From Mantis religiosa (taxonomy: Eukaryota > Arthropoda > Insecta > Mantodea > Mantidae): a stretch of 64,000 bases of DNA. Shown one piece after another: positions 21,791-34,010 of the stretch. The stretch's first letter is position 1. Each line of letters starts with the position of its first letter. Position numbers and translations under genes: made by a program. The notes below the pieces were generated by a model. It was not told the DNA's origin. It saw nothing but the letters and a program-made list of their open reading frames with translations, and did not search any database. The stretch spans positions 79,512,055 through 79,576,054 of the forward strand of contig CM060952.1 in NCBI GenBank assembly GCA_030765055.1, written 5' to 3'.

Positions 21791-22676
21791 GATATGGATG
21801 GATGGGGTCTGAAGAGGCATGCGCTTAAGCACTCACAGACAAGACACATAAATGGGGTTTATGGAATGGGCTGTAGAAAACCTACTGTACAGTATAAACC
21901 ACTTAATTAAAAATAAAATATATGTAAACTGCGTGTTGCATAGTTTTGGAAACCTAGGAGAATTTTATTCATATCAAAAATGCATTTCTTTACTACCTGT
22001 ATCCATACGCAAATTACAAACTTGTCTACTGCTCCATTGTAAACAAATTAGTATAATGTTAACATGATATATTTACTAAACACGCATCATAAATTTATCG
22101 TTTCAGACTTACCCTTCATCAGGAAGTATAATTGAAAAATAAGTTATCATTCGTCATTTACGAACATGTAAGATACTAATAAAATGTGGTGCTTAAAAGA
22201 TTTCAGTCACTGTTTCAGATGACAACTACAGCTCATTTCTAAGTATTCAACTGACTTTGATATGTTTTTCTTCCCTGTAAATTATATTATAATCTTAAAA
22301 ATTAACACTCATGCACAAACACACATTACTGCATTGCGAATAACTAACGATACGGTTAAGTGGTGATAAAAGCAAAATCTATTGTTAAACCTATTCTAAT
22401 ACATGTTAGACGTGCAAATAAACAGTTTCACAGTTAGAATTATTTACTCATTTCATTCGCATGCCAACTGCTGGGTTTTATCAAACGCGTAAAAGCACGA
22501 TTGGAAAAGGGGTAACAATTTCTGATTGAGGGTCTAACAAAGAAGCAGCATGAAGCCGACCGAACATAAAAACCAAAGTACTGCGGCCAAACCTCAACAG
22601 GGCTTAAGCGTATATGGACTACAGTGCATTTAGCAAGGATTACAGTAGATTTAAGATAGCTCCTTAATAGCTGGTT

Positions 22677-23100
22677 TCAAAGCTTAAATTTCATTGGCTG
22701 ATGGGTGCAACTTAGGAACCAATCAGCTCTTGGAATGAAGCTCGGCTTTAGCTGCTGGTGGGTAGCCCGATGTCGCCTGAAGAGGCGTCTTCTAAGGTCG
22801 TAACTCTCAAGAGACTTAATCAGGGCACTCCATCGTAGAAGTTTGGTGCCAGGCGCGCAATTCATCCTCCACGAATGGTAGAGATGAGCACCTTGCTGTA
22901 ATTCCTCGTCCTCCGAATAGAGATAGACCTCCGAGCCTTCCATGAGATGTGCAGGTCCACAGAGGGAAGGTGAGCCGGTTGAACTTCGCCCTGTGCTGTT
23001 GTCTCTCCTTAAGGTCCGGTATCCACTCACCTCCTCCTCCCTTCCTTCTATAGTTCAAGGCCACAGTTGCCTCTCCGAACCTTGTCATAAACCCATTTAG
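22677..23100 (-). other. GC-richer segment with overlapping open frames, no identity
   Basis: GC content is well above its surroundings. Two frames overlap on the minus strand (117 and 90 codons), one with GGGGEWIPDLKERQQHRAKF. Neither contains a motif I recognise. It could be an exon, a retroelement piece or a SINE-like insert. The flanks are AT-rich. It deserves a similarity search before any name. Confidence 0.3.
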
Positions 23101-23439
23101 AACCTATTATATTTGTAATTTTTTTTAAGTATATCCTTAATTTATCAGTGAATAAAGCTGAAGGTGTAGAAAACGTGTAATGTCTCTTACAAGACTTGCT
23201 GGAAACGCTTCTTACAAACGTTTATTCTTCCATTTACTTAATTTAAGTGTGACGCAGCGGGAGGTCTGCACCGGGCAGTCGAATTGTGAACAGATAAGCA
23301 GCGCTCAGTATGAACATAAATGCTATTGCCAGGTAACTAGAATGTTCTGGAAGCTTTGGTATCTCGAACGTGCTGGCACTATGTGGAAATGTCCACGTCT
23401 TTATAGGCGAGCCCAAATCGAACTGGTGAGTCTCGCGGA

Positions 23440-23520
23440 GTTAATGTGTATACCTATAAGTATCTGTAAGAATAGTTTGCACAAGAGTAGAGGAAGTCGT
23501 GTGAGCGCAACACATAAGAT
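23440..23520 (-). repeat. ABC dispersed repeat, 5' edge of part A, inverted
   Basis: 'gtaagaatagtttgcacaag' and 'gtagaggaagtcgtgtgagc' are the reverse of the A-part start (CACTCACATGACTTTCTC). Only the edge is present, which helps place the family boundary near 23510. Confidence 0.55.
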
Positions 23521-24739
23521 TTTTGTATAAATACTTAGTAAATTCTATATCATTTCGAGCAATCTCAATATCGGGCAATGCAGTGGGAGCAGTTACACTG
23601 CTCGTTGATTGTTTATACAGTATCGAGTATCGATTATTATCGATAAATAATGGTAATGTATATAACCGTTCACGTCTTTTTGGGGGGCTGTATGACAGGC
23701 TAAAAGCGACATCTAAACAACTGAAGTGAGAGCTAGCGAAGCCACAATAAGCTACTAATGCTATAAGCCTTGTAACAGTCACAGAAGCCAACAAAACACA
23801 CAACACTTGTCAGTAGATATGAATGACAGCTTTAAACAGGAAGTTCAATCTTTATTACAAAGATTTTCTTTATTACAGGGCCGGCGGCGGCCAGGCTAAT
23901 AAGGTTGGCACTACTTCAAATTGGCATTCGCATTTGTTTAATAAACTTCCGTAATCTAGAGTCCATAACAATGTTGCATCTAACTAGAAAGATATTTATT
24001 ATTAATTCGAGATACTTCTTATGAGTTACACAACGTCACACTTAAAGCTTCTGTATTCTGCAACGCAACAATATGACTGTTGAACTTACCGCTGCAATAT
24101 TGATCAATAAAATTGACAGCCCACTTTTAGTTTGAACCAATCACTTGAATCTTGTCAAAATAAGATTGCCACTCGCAATTGTTTCGGATTTGTAAAATAA
24201 GAAAGTAGTTTTAAAAAGGTCGTGTACACAAAACATGGTAAATTAATATCGTTTATTAATAACTGTTTTATTTGGTCAATATTCTGACCAAACTTGGCTA
24301 TATGTAAAATTGAACCTAACATAACCTCACATACATAAGCTGGGTCATGAGCATATTTTGGTATGATGTTTGCATAGCGTTGGTAGTGTGCGTTTTGTTT
24401 GTGCATCATTCTTCATGCACCGTCCGATATGACCCATCTGGTTGAAAAACGTTAATTAACCATCAAAAACCAATATACTGCTATGACCGAAGGGATTCCC
24501 TTCACAGTTGTCTTTGTCTTAAAATGTTACCTAACAATGAAAACCATGAGTTTTAACATGATGTTAAATGTTAAACATTAAGAATGTATTATGAGTGTCC
24601 AGGTTAACTGTCCATATACATGATGAGTTTTGATGCGAGCTTTAAGCACGAGTGAATATTATCGCCATTTTAATAGTTGAAATAATCAACAGGATGTTTA
24701 AGCACATTTAACTTCCAATGCATGTAAATATGAACTTCC

Positions 24740-25215
24740 AAAAAAATTGATGCAAAAATTGACATTTGTATTGCATAGCTTACAAGCCATATACATAACA
24801 ATATAAATATATATTTTTTAATGTAAGTTAGAGAGTCGAATAAAAGTATTTTTCGTTTTTAAATTTGAGGTTTTTAAAAATAAATTTTTTCGCCACATTC
24901 AATTTTGTAAAATGGTTCAAACGAAGCAGTTTTTCATTGCATTCTTTTGAAATTCGTCATCCATATTTTCAAAACACAAGTAATTAAATGCTATACAATA
25001 TTTTGAATAGGTTGTGTTAATTTTCAAATGAAGGTATTTAAAAATTATTTTCTTTTGAACTAAAATAAAACAAATTATGTGACCAATTTGTACATTATAA
25101 TAAGGTAAATAGCATATAACTTTTTAAAAACCGTTCGTTTTAAAATTACATCGTATCCGGTATCTGATATAAGATGATAAAAAGTCCAGATTTAAAATTA
25201 AATAACTGTAACTAA
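24740..25215 (+). repeat. Dispersed repeat D, copy 1
   Basis: Shares with 28840-29340 and 30830-31600 an ordered set of phrases: 'gtaagttagagagtcgaata', a '..gttttt..aaattt..aggttttt' tract, 'cacattcaattttgtaaaat', 'ttgaaattcgtcatccatat' and a final 'taactgtaac'. All three copies face the same way. Degenerate, no coding capacity. A weak likeness to the interior of hAT-1 ('aaaatgtt..acacgatgcagtttt' text) suggests it may be a related non-coding element, which is inference. Confidence 0.5.
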
Positions 25216-25242
25216 AAGAGAGATGACGAAGGAAGTTTTATC

Positions 25243-25303
25243 GAGTGTGTGAGTGAGTGAGCGAGTGAGTGAGTGAGTGAGTGAGTGAGTGAGAGAGTGA
25301 GTG
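25243..25303 (+). repeat. (GTGA)n tetranucleotide array
   Basis: About 15 units of GAGT/GTGA with few interruptions. The Thr/Ser/His/Leu-rich frames on the minus strand here are readings of the array. Confidence 0.95.
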
Positions 25304-25689
25304 AACAACAGCACACAAACACACAAACACAGATAGACAAGTGCCAGTAAACAAGCAATACATTTAGTCTCTGCTGTCGCCACGTGCATGTGTTTTGTCT
25401 CCTTAGCCGGCCATATTGCTGAGACACCTTCATTCTCTCTCCACTTGGACTTCTGCACTCTGAAACACAATTTCACGCCCTCAACAGCAAAATCCTACTG
25501 CCAGTAATCTCTCTAAACGATAACTGCAGAAAAAACATCTTCCTTCATTTATTACTTTATCCGCTGTGTACTTACAGTAAGAACAAACTAATTGCATTCC
25601 ACCAAAATTTCGCTACCTAGAATTCAGTGGAAATACAAATTTTGAGGTTCCATGAATCCAAATAAAAATAATTTTTTAAAGGATCTGTG

Positions 25690-25930
25690 AATCCGAACGC
25701 ATGACTCAAAAACTTGGTATTTACATAAGTTCAGCATCTTCCATACAACATGAAGAAAATACCCCCAAACTAAACTATCCCTTACTTCGACATTTTTTTT
25801 ATCTAAAAATGGCTCAAACAAAAATACGATAATTAAAATATAATATGTGTTAACGAATTTTCATGACATATATCTACAATTTTCTGAGAATGTTCTTAGA
25901 AGTCCTCATTCTGAATGACCTTTTTCAGTT
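25690..25930 (-). repeat. ABC dispersed repeat, part C and start of B, inverted
   Basis: 'caaaaacttggtatttacat', 'cagcatcttccatacaacat', 'gaatgacctttttcag'. It is cut off by SINE-2 at 25931. Confidence 0.6.
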
Positions 25931-26136
25931 AGCCTGTTAAGTTATATCGGTGATGAATGAAATGATACTCAAATGAGTCCAAGGTCCATAGAGCTTAGAG
26001 TTACAGATGCATCTTTCAGGATAAGAAAAAATTTCGAAAAAATACTTTATCCAAATAAATCACCCTCACCAAGATTTAACCTTGGGACCTCTTGAACGGG
26101 TGGCAGACAAGCTACCATCTATGCTACAGAGGCGGA
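25931..26136 (-). mobile_element. SINE-2, full length, worn
   Basis: The body ('gatactcaaatgagtccaag', 'catagagcttagagttacag') and the tRNA-like head at the right end ('ccttgggacctcttgaac' and 'aggcggaac') are all present but point-mutated. It inserted into an ABC copy. Confidence 0.75.
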
Positions 26137-26539
26137 ACTTTACTCGTCACTAAGATGCACTAAGCGGCAAATCTCTTACGTGATTTGTTCTCAAGAAAGT
26201 TATTACCTTGTCCGAAAGTGTGTCTTTACAAAGTTTGATCAAAATATTTAAAATTATATTCTAAGTAGCCAATATATCTTTTCAATTTACATTCTCAGAA
26301 ATTTTTAATAACTTAATGTGCAGTGAAGTGCCAAACCACTCGTGTTACATGCAAAGGTGTAACCTAACTTAGTTTAGTATACATTTGTATTTCCAGCAGC
26401 ACCCTTCTGCTAGGAGCATTTTGTAACAAACCTTGGAAAATGCACATTTCTCGCTTTAGAAGTAAGAGATTTAAATGGCCGAAAACAAGTAAAAATAAAT
26501 ATTCGGATTTGTAATCTTTTTTAGAAAATTTCACCTGTA

Positions 26540-27010
26540 CATTTCCTTAAAAGAATGAGAAAGTATTAACGCATATCTCGGAAATGGTTTATACGACAAA
26601 AATGCTATTTGAAATCAAATCTTTTTTTAAAGAACTTTGCGTTTTCTCTGTAGTATTTCTTAACGTTTACTAGTTTTATAAGATTATACAAAATTCCTTA
26701 TGATGTCGAGGACTTCACAGGCTATTCCCAAGAAATTCAGAATATAGATACATTTTATGTGTAGTAAATATTCTTAATAGTATACGGTAGTTTAAACAAA
26801 ATCGTTAGAGTAATTTTTGAGAAAATAAAACAGGTCGAATAATGATTTATGAAAAAGTAGTTTGGGTGGAGGCGGATTTTCTTGAAATCTTAATTTCGTA
26901 CACTATATTGAACTCAAATTGAAATTGAGCTTTGATTTATGGCTGCGGTCTTTAGGATCCTATTCTAAATTGGAATGAAAGACTGCTTAATTTTGCTCAG
27001 AGGTCTCTTT
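26540..27010 (+). repeat. ABC dispersed repeat, parts B and C
   Basis: 'tatacaaaattccttatgat', 'cacaggctattcccaagaaa', 'caaaatcgttagagtaattt' and 'tgggtggaggcggattttct'. Part C is well kept. The following 27000-27085 resembles 5070-5155. Confidence 0.6.
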
Positions 27011-27689
27011 ATCAGGTTCGAGATTCTTTCACGTGGCACAACTCTACGTCACAAGACCTTGGTCTTACTTCCCTTCCGAATGAAGACATGCTAACCAAAA
27101 TAGGTATACGACATTTTGTTTTTGAGTTAAGACATATAATGACTGTTTTCTAAATAAGTCATTTTCTTTAATTTAAAGTGTTCAAAATCTCTATATAATC
27201 TCATATATCATTTATTCCTACACATAGGAAGAAATTTGAAAATAGGAGTACTAAACAAATAGCATGCGCACAGTTTATCAATGAATTCATAAATATCACA
27301 GATATTGGAAAATGCTCATTGGAAATCGACTTTTGGAGTAAAGTTCACCGATGAATTGCATTAGATACACCAGCCCTGCAAGCTACAGAACTATTAAGGC
27401 TAATTCACAATATTCCGAGAACGAAGTCTATTTTGCGCATAAAGATTTCATTTATTTCTGCTTTTTCACGTCCTTCCATTCGGCCAATGCAGGTTGGCCA
27501 ATGTAAAATTCGATAAAGAAAGATTACTATGCTAACCCGCGACTACTTTTAATTTATATGATATATTATTTAACAGGACGCGGGCAACTGCATTACAAAA
27601 ACTATCTACGTGAATTTGGATCTGCAGAATGTGACAAAGTGTGACGTAAACGACGTAACAGTACACGGGTTTTTTAAATGCTCTAAACA

Positions 27690-27990
27690 CTGCGAAAACT
27701 CAAGGGAAATAAGAACAAAATTGGAAGGAAAAGAAATGTAGCACTAATAGGATTAAAAAGAATGTTGATATGAATGAAATAGTAAGATGGAGTTCTGATG
27801 TTGCAAAGAAAAACTTCATGACGGAACAAAGTGAAAGGTTTGAAACATTAAAGAGGGAGAATCCAAGGAGAGAAGATGAAATAAGATTGACAAGAAGAAG
27901 GAGGATGAGGAAGAAATTTAGGTTAAGACGATATTATGCAATATCAGTAACTGGGAGGAACATGGAAGCTGTCAGCTAGGGCGGAAACAA
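27690..27990 (+). other. Open frame of 69 codons, Arg/Lys/Glu-rich, unidentified
   Basis: The frame at 27770-27979 reads RREDEIRLTRRRRMRKKFRL, which is charged and low-complexity. No motif, splice signal or neighbour supports a function. It is probably accidental in purine-rich DNA. Confidence 0.2.
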
Positions 27991-28304
27991 TGATGAAGAA
28001 AACAATGTAAGACCAAGGAATAAATGTGAAAATGAAACTTGTATAAACTTTGTTTGGTATTATGTATTCCATTATTGAAAAATGTTTTTGTAATTTTAAA
28101 TAGCTAAATGCAAACGTTTAAAGTCATTAATATTGATATTTATAGCTAAATGTATTAAGCCTAGGATTGCAGTTCCTAAATTCCAGATATGTCACAAGTT
28201 AGTAAATACGATAAGATTCGAGGCAAGTTTTCTAATTCTCAAACAGCCGACAACTCACTTCAAATAGACCATTATTAGCTTCCATCAGTCAAGTTAACTG
28301 ATAG

Positions 28305-28552
28305 CCCACCTCTGTAGCGTAGGTAGTGGAGTGTTTGCCTCACATTCAAGAGATTCCGAGTTCAAATCTTGGCCAGGGTGAGTTATCTAGATAAGGTTTT
28401 TGCTCCAGCGTTTTCCTTATCCTAAAAGATGAACGTCGGATAACTAAGCTGTATGGACCCATGGTTCATATGAGAATACTTCACCCATTTCACTCATTTG
28501 CCCGATAAGACAACTGGTTAAAAGGACGTTAAATCTAACAACAACAACAAAA
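28305..28552 (+). mobile_element. SINE-2, full length with (CAA)n tail
   Basis: Head: CACCTCTGTAGCGTAGGTAG, then AGAGATTCCGAGTTCAAATC (B box). The body has the usual 'gttttccttatcctaaaaga' text and ends in 'aaatctaacaacaacaacaa', a simple CAA tail typical of SINE 3' ends. Confidence 0.8.
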
Positions 28553-28839
28553 CCCTGTTGTTTTTCATCCTCGCAAACATCTCGTAATTCATCACTGTGG
28601 CATCCGGTAGCACGGAACGGAAACGGTATCGCACCACAGCATTACGGCATTAAAATTATTGTTCTTTGTTGTTCACCTATATTTTTTGTGGAAGTATATA
28701 TATAAAAGGCTGATAGGTGTGAAACCACCCCAGAACTAACCTGTCAACCAGGGAAAATCATGAAAAACCAAGGTGCGTTAGAAGCTCTCACAGGTCATAA
28801 TTCTCGGTTATTTGTGAATCAGCCTTTAAGGGGCACGGG

Positions 28840-29340
28840 GAAACATTAGCATTTACACTCCATTACTTAGGGAACATAAATTCAACATGAATATGAAGTT
28901 TTATATTATAAATTATCTATATTTAATATTTATGTAATGTAGGTTAAAATATATAACTGTTTTTTCGTTTTAAAATTTTAGGTTTTTGGAAATTGTTTTC
29001 ATCATCACATTCACATTTTCAAAATGTTACACACGAGGCAGTTTTCATCCAATTTTCCTGAAATTTGCCATGTAGATTCTTAAAACACAATAAGTTAAAT
29101 ATATACTAACTCTTTTTAACACAGTTTTGAGTTATTAGTTCTTAAATATGCATAACACTTTTTAAAAGAAAACTAGAAACTTCAAATGACAAGCAGTTTT
29201 AAACTAAAGCTCGTAAAACAAAATTATATCATAGATTTGGTGTTTTATCAAGTGACTGTCTTAGAATTTTTAAATGTGTAGTTCATACAGAGCATTTTAC
29301 ACATAATGTTTAGCTCGGAAATCTAAAGGGATTCCACAAT
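28840..29340 (+). repeat. Dispersed repeat D, copy 2
   Basis: 'ttacactccattacttaggg', 'tattataaattatctatatt', 'cattttcaaaatgttacaca', 'cctgaaatttgccatgtaga', ending around 'agctcggaaatctaaaggga'. Confidence 0.5.
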
Positions 29341-29654
29341 GTAACGTTGCAGATTAATGTGCAACTATGTAAATTTGACGTCACATTTTCCGTTAGTATG
29401 GGACCAGGGACCGTATTATCACTGACCTTCACACTCCCTGGCCGATTTTGGTTACTAGAGAACCACAAGGTAACACTACACCCAACAAGAATGCGATTCC
29501 GGAAATACATATACTCGTTGTAAACAACGAATAGCTAATGTTTCACCGCCCTGGGGCCAACATAATCTCCAGCAAACAACAAAATTTGAAATTAACTCTT
29601 TTAACTAGGCTCTACGTTTTTATGCTGTATCATCCTATCTCCTTGTCGTCATCC

Positions 29655-29730
29655 GTGGTCTGGAGGTGACACGCTAGCCTCTGTTTCCCCAGGTCACGGG
29701 TTCAAATCCGCCGGAGGACATGTTATACTT
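29655..29730 (+). repeat. tRNA-like SINE head fragment
   Basis: 'gtggtctggaggtgacacgc' (A-box-like) and CACGGGTTCAAATCCGCC (B box), spaced as in a tRNA. It is a separate head from SINE-1 to SINE-4. It ends where SINE-2 begins at 29755. Confidence 0.5.
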
Positions 29731-29754
29731 CAGAAGGGAAGAAGGTGGTCCCTT

Positions 29755-29939
29755 GCCCGCCTCGGTAGCGTGGTGGTAGCATGTCTACCTCACGTTCAAG
29801 AGGTCCCGAGTTCGAATCGCGGTCAGGGTGAGTGACCTGGATAAGACTTTTTCGGGGTTTTTCCCTTATCCTGAAAGACGAATGTCGGGTAACTCTAAGC
29901 TCTATGGACCTTCGACTCATTTGAGCATCATTTCACCGC
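29755..29939 (+). mobile_element. SINE-2, 3'-truncated
   Basis: The cleanest head in the window: GCCCGCCTCGGTAGCGTGG, then CCCGAGTTCGAATCGCGG. The body is intact through 'atttgagcatcatttcacc' but the last roughly 50 bases are missing. The open frames at 29723-30037 are readings of the SINE. Confidence 0.85.
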
Positions 29940-29959
29940 TGAGAACTATAGCGTACATA

Positions 29960-30300
29960 AATAAAAACTCAACTTCAAGTAATTTCTATCTCTTACTCAG
30001 TTATGCAAAAGTCATTCGGAATGAAGATGACTTCTGAGGACATTCCTAGAAAATTCAATATATACATTTCATTTGTCATTAAAACATCTTAAACAAATGG
30101 TACTTTAATTGCGTAACATTATTAGAACAATTTTGTGAGAAAATAGTTTTGAAAAACGGTGCATGTAAAGGATAGTTTGAGTTAGACTGTTTTAAAAATC
30201 TTCGTGTAGCATTTTTAGAAAACGCTGAACTGAAATACCGGTTTGGTATTTAACCGCAAATACACACGTAGAGATGTTTTTTCTAAAAATACCGTTTTTC
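29960..30300 (+). repeat. ABC dispersed repeat, parts B and C
   Basis: 'cagttatgcaaaagtcattc', 'ctgaggacattcctagaaaa', 'gaaataccggtttggtattt' and the CA-rich 'cgcaaatacacacgtagaga'. Parts A and most of B are absent. Confidence 0.65.
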
Positions 30301-30829
30301 ACATAAATAAAACATGTATTTCGAGTGAAATCTCTTTTCCTACTAACTGTAAGTACGTAGCAGAAAAAGTAAAGGCATTTCTTATTAGTAGATCTGCCGC
30401 ACATCGATTTTCACTATATTTTAAACAATTTTCAGCATTTTAAGTGCTCCTTACGATGTAATTTTTAGGCTTTCAGAGCGAAACTTCGGAAACAGTTTCC
30501 CCAAAACAGCCCGACTAAAATATTTTATACAGTTCTTAAATTACATGAATATGTTCCATTACCTAATCACTCTGTTGTATAATTATTTAAAAAACTTAAC
30601 AAAATTTATTTAAAAGTGCACTTTTTGGTAGACCTATTTTCTAGGTCAATATGGAATGTTGTTGCATTGTAAGGAGCACTTTTTGTGCTTTACAATTTGG
30701 ATATTCTAGCAACGATACGCCAAACTATCAAGCCACACTTCTTTATATAGATATAACATATGGTGACACACAGTACAATACTTTTGGTCCTGGAAAAATC
30801 ACTAATCGATGCCCTTAAGTTTTTAAGGG

Positions 30830-31600
30830 GATGCTACACTGAAATTTAGTAAGAATCGTACAAAAATTTACATTTATATTCCATTACTTCAAAAATACTT
30901 AAAACTTTGTTTCTTTTTCATTTTCACTTTTATATTATAAATACTATATTTCAATAACATGGGTTAAAATCAAGAATAAAACTTGTATTTAGATATTTAA
31001 GGCTTTTGAAAACATTTTATTACAGCACATTCGCTTTCTCAAAATGTTCTACACAATACAATTCCTTTGAAATCTGTAATGTAGCTTACCAAGTTATATA
31101 TTTAACTCTTTTTCAGTCATTAATTTTTAAAACTAAATAAATTTTAAAGAAGTCCACCTCTGCATGACTGTTTCACATTCAATAGGTTCCGAGTTTGAAT
31201 CTCATTTACGCTGAGTTACTCAGATTAGGTTTCTCCCAGGATTTTTGGTTATCCTGAAAGATTAGTATCAGATAACTTTCTCTGTGGATGCATTTGAGCA
31301 CCTCTTCATCCTTTCCATTCGTCGTTCGGTATGAAATAATCGTTTAAAAGACGTTAAACCTACAAAAGAAGGGAAAACACTAGAAATTTCAAACGGCAGA
31401 ATTTAAAAATGATTTTCTTTTGAAATAGGACAACTACAACACAATTGTAGAACAATTCTGTACGTTATAATCTCGTAAGTACATAGAATTTAAAAAAAAA
31501 GGTTGTTATTAAAATTGCATCATGTGGAACATAGGATAATTAACAAATTCACGTTTAAAATGCTGTAACTCGGAAATTAAAGAGGACACACACGGAAATT
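30830..31600 (+). repeat. Dispersed repeat D, copy 3, split by SINE-2
   Basis: The left part (30830-31149) has 'tacatttatattccattact' and 'ctcaaaatgttctacacaat'. The right part (31376-31600) has 'ttttcttttgaaataggaca' and 'aaatgctgtaactcggaaat'. SINE-2 (31150-31375) separates them. Confidence 0.5.
31150..31375 (+). mobile_element. SINE-2, old copy
   Basis: Recognisable but diverged: 'ccacctctgcatgactgttt', 'ggttccgagtttgaatctca', 'ggttatcctgaaagattagt', ending 'aaaagacgttaaacctacaa'. Its wear suggests an older insertion than 29755. Confidence 0.7.
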
Positions 31601-32344
31601 AAAATAATCTAATGTTTATGTAACACGACGTTAAAATACGTTCAGGAAACTAAAAAAAATGGCGTTTTTAAGTAGCATCGCCTTAAATTACTCATAGCTA
31701 TTAATATCTACACGTAAACATCTGCAAGAATATTGTCCAAATACTGTAAGTTAAACATTCAAATTGTAATATCTCAAATGACGTATCAATGGGATGAACA
31801 AACTAAATACAAAATTTTACAGATCTACTGGGAATCGTAATTTTATTTTACTAATCCTAAATAAACTTCGCTGCAAATTTAAAACACTTGTTAACATCAC
31901 ACTAAATTGTTGGTTGTACGAGAACACATCCTAAAACAAAAGTCCGCACAAATATTCTCTCATATTTCACACCTACTTTCTTAACCTTCACAACACACAC
32001 ACACGTTGTTATTTGGAGCAAGACTGCAAGTTTACCAGACCTCGACATTCTTTTCATTCCCCCTCAGGACTCTCCTCCCCTCTTCCCCTCTCAACATCTT
32101 CATTACGCACAGATACACCAGCAAAATAAAACTCTTTCATTTCACCGAAGCCGGACACTGCAAACAGCACTAATTTATCAGAAAACAATAAACAGAAGCA
32201 AAAATAAAAAAATGTGCGTTTTCATTTAATGTTTACTAATATAACCTCTTAATTTATTAACTGCAGCTTGCTAAAATAACAATGGAGTAAATAATTACAT
32301 AACTGGAGAGCGATATGTTTGAAAAGATACTAACTTCGTTAAAA

Positions 32345-32640
32345 ATAATTGACAATCGGACGTGTGGTGCGCTCTAGGGGACACTGCGCTAACTGTATCT
32401 GTTGATGAAGGGAATATTACAACACCCGTGATCATCAGTACGAGGAGCGGAGGGGGAAGGGTGCGCGGGCGCAACTGGCGCTTCAGTTTCAGAAACTGTT
32501 TCAAGGCACGGACAAGATCTACTTTCCAAATTACATTAAGTGCTCTCTTTATCACGATATCAGGTTATTTCTTTAGGTTCTATTATTGCGGCGGAGTGTT
32601 TTGTGAGCTTTGGCCGAAGTGAAGTGGACGAAATTATTGG
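32345..32640. promoter_or_regulatory. CpG-containing GC-richer island, unproven
   Basis: The stretch has several CpGs (GGTGCGCGGGCGCAACTGGC and GCGGCGGAGTG) in an otherwise AT-rich neighbourhood, with open frames of 86 codons on both strands that I cannot identify. Such islands can mark a promoter and first exon, but no TATA box, start or splice site is convincing. Low confidence. Confidence 0.2.
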
Positions 32641-32741
32641 ACTACTATTTTAAGACTGTTAGATAACTCGTTTAAAAGAAAACGTCAGTAATATGAATAT
32701 TATATGCGTTTTATTGCATGCCTTAAAAAAATACATACTTG

Positions 32742-32872
32742 TCCGCTTCTGTAGCGCAAGTGGTAGCGTGTCTGCCTAACGTTCAAGAGGTCCCAAATTC
32801 GAATCTCAGTCAGGGTGAGCTATCCGGATAAGGTTTTTTACCGGAGTTTTCCCTTATCCTGAAATATTGTTA
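32742..32872 (+). mobile_element. SINE-2, 3'-truncated
   Basis: Head GTCCGCTTCTGTAGCGCAAG and CCCAAATTCGAATCTCAG, body to 'cccttatcctgaaatattgt'. It is followed by a small inverted repeat (AATATTGT/ACAATATT, about 32866-32894) that is not part of the SINE in other copies. Confidence 0.75.
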
Positions 32873-33469
32873 CTTCGGACGTGACAATATTGAATAACGT
32901 TAATTTAAAAAAAAAAAAAAGTGTTCACATCCCTTGCTATTAATATGAATTTTATAAATTGCTTCACGATCTAAATATTACAGGCTATAAAACATTCATA
33001 ATTAGAAATGACATATATTTAAAAATATTCTATCCGTGTCTTTTAAATAGTTTTGTAAGATCCAAATTACAATGCTATTGCCTATCCTGGTCACCATACT
33101 ATAAAACTTAAATAAAACACAACTTTTTTTAAAAAAAAATATACAGAACACATGTTAGAAAGAAAAATTTTATTATGTACAAATATTTCGGGATAATTAC
33201 TTAGAGTATTAGACATTTAAACTTACATTATGCGAAAATAATGTAAAACTACAACGGTTATTCCTTTATAAAATAATTAATGGAATATAGCTTAACACCA
33301 GAAACTCAAACCTGAAGCCAGGTTTCTTATTGTTTTATAATATATCCAAAATATTAATTCATCAAACTTCATCTGCAAGGATGGCAGCTCAGTGCAATCT
33401 TAGTAATGCTTGTAATTTATATTTCTGTACAGTTTATGTCATATACATTTAAAAATACTGATATGCGCG

Positions 33470-34010
33470 CTGAACAGTTTTTTCTACTCTTGAACAAACA
33501 CTTATTGATCTATCTACTTCATGTTGATCAAGATAAATACTATCTTATTGTTAGGTACGAGGGAATACAGTAGACTTTAAGTAATAGTCAAATGTTTTAA
33601 ACAACTGGTCGTTATGTGACGTCTTTTAAATTACATTCTCTTTAATTGGCCAAGGTAATAAAATGAATAATGACTTTTCCTTTGAGAAAAGTAGAAGTAT
33701 TGGGAATGTGTAAAAAACAAGAAATGTAAAGGAAATGTAATTCCATAAAACATGTATTTGACAACAAAAAAATGTGTGTTTTAACAAGATCTAGTTTTTT
33801 TTAAAATTTCGTCTATCTTTTACAGTTTATAATTTATATATAAATCATGCAGAACTAATAAACTTCTGAGAACATTGACAAATATCTAACATACACATTT
33901 CATTTTTCATGAAAATAAATTAAAACATATGGAACATGAATCAAATTCGTGCGACATCCTTGGAAGCTGCTAAACTTCATCAAATTTGGTATTTAAACAG
34001 TTAGAACACT
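33470..34010 (+). repeat. ABC dispersed repeat, parts A, B and part of C
   Basis: 'aacacttattgatctatcta', 'aatagtcaaatgttttaaac', 'acaactggtcgttatgtgac', then part B ('acaagatctagttttttt') and the last phrases of C ('catcaaatttggtatttaaa'). Confidence 0.7.

Noticed and set aside
25198..25476. Ser/Leu/Thr/His-rich frame resembling a secreted repeat protein
   Set aside because: It is driven by the GTGA array and has no other support.
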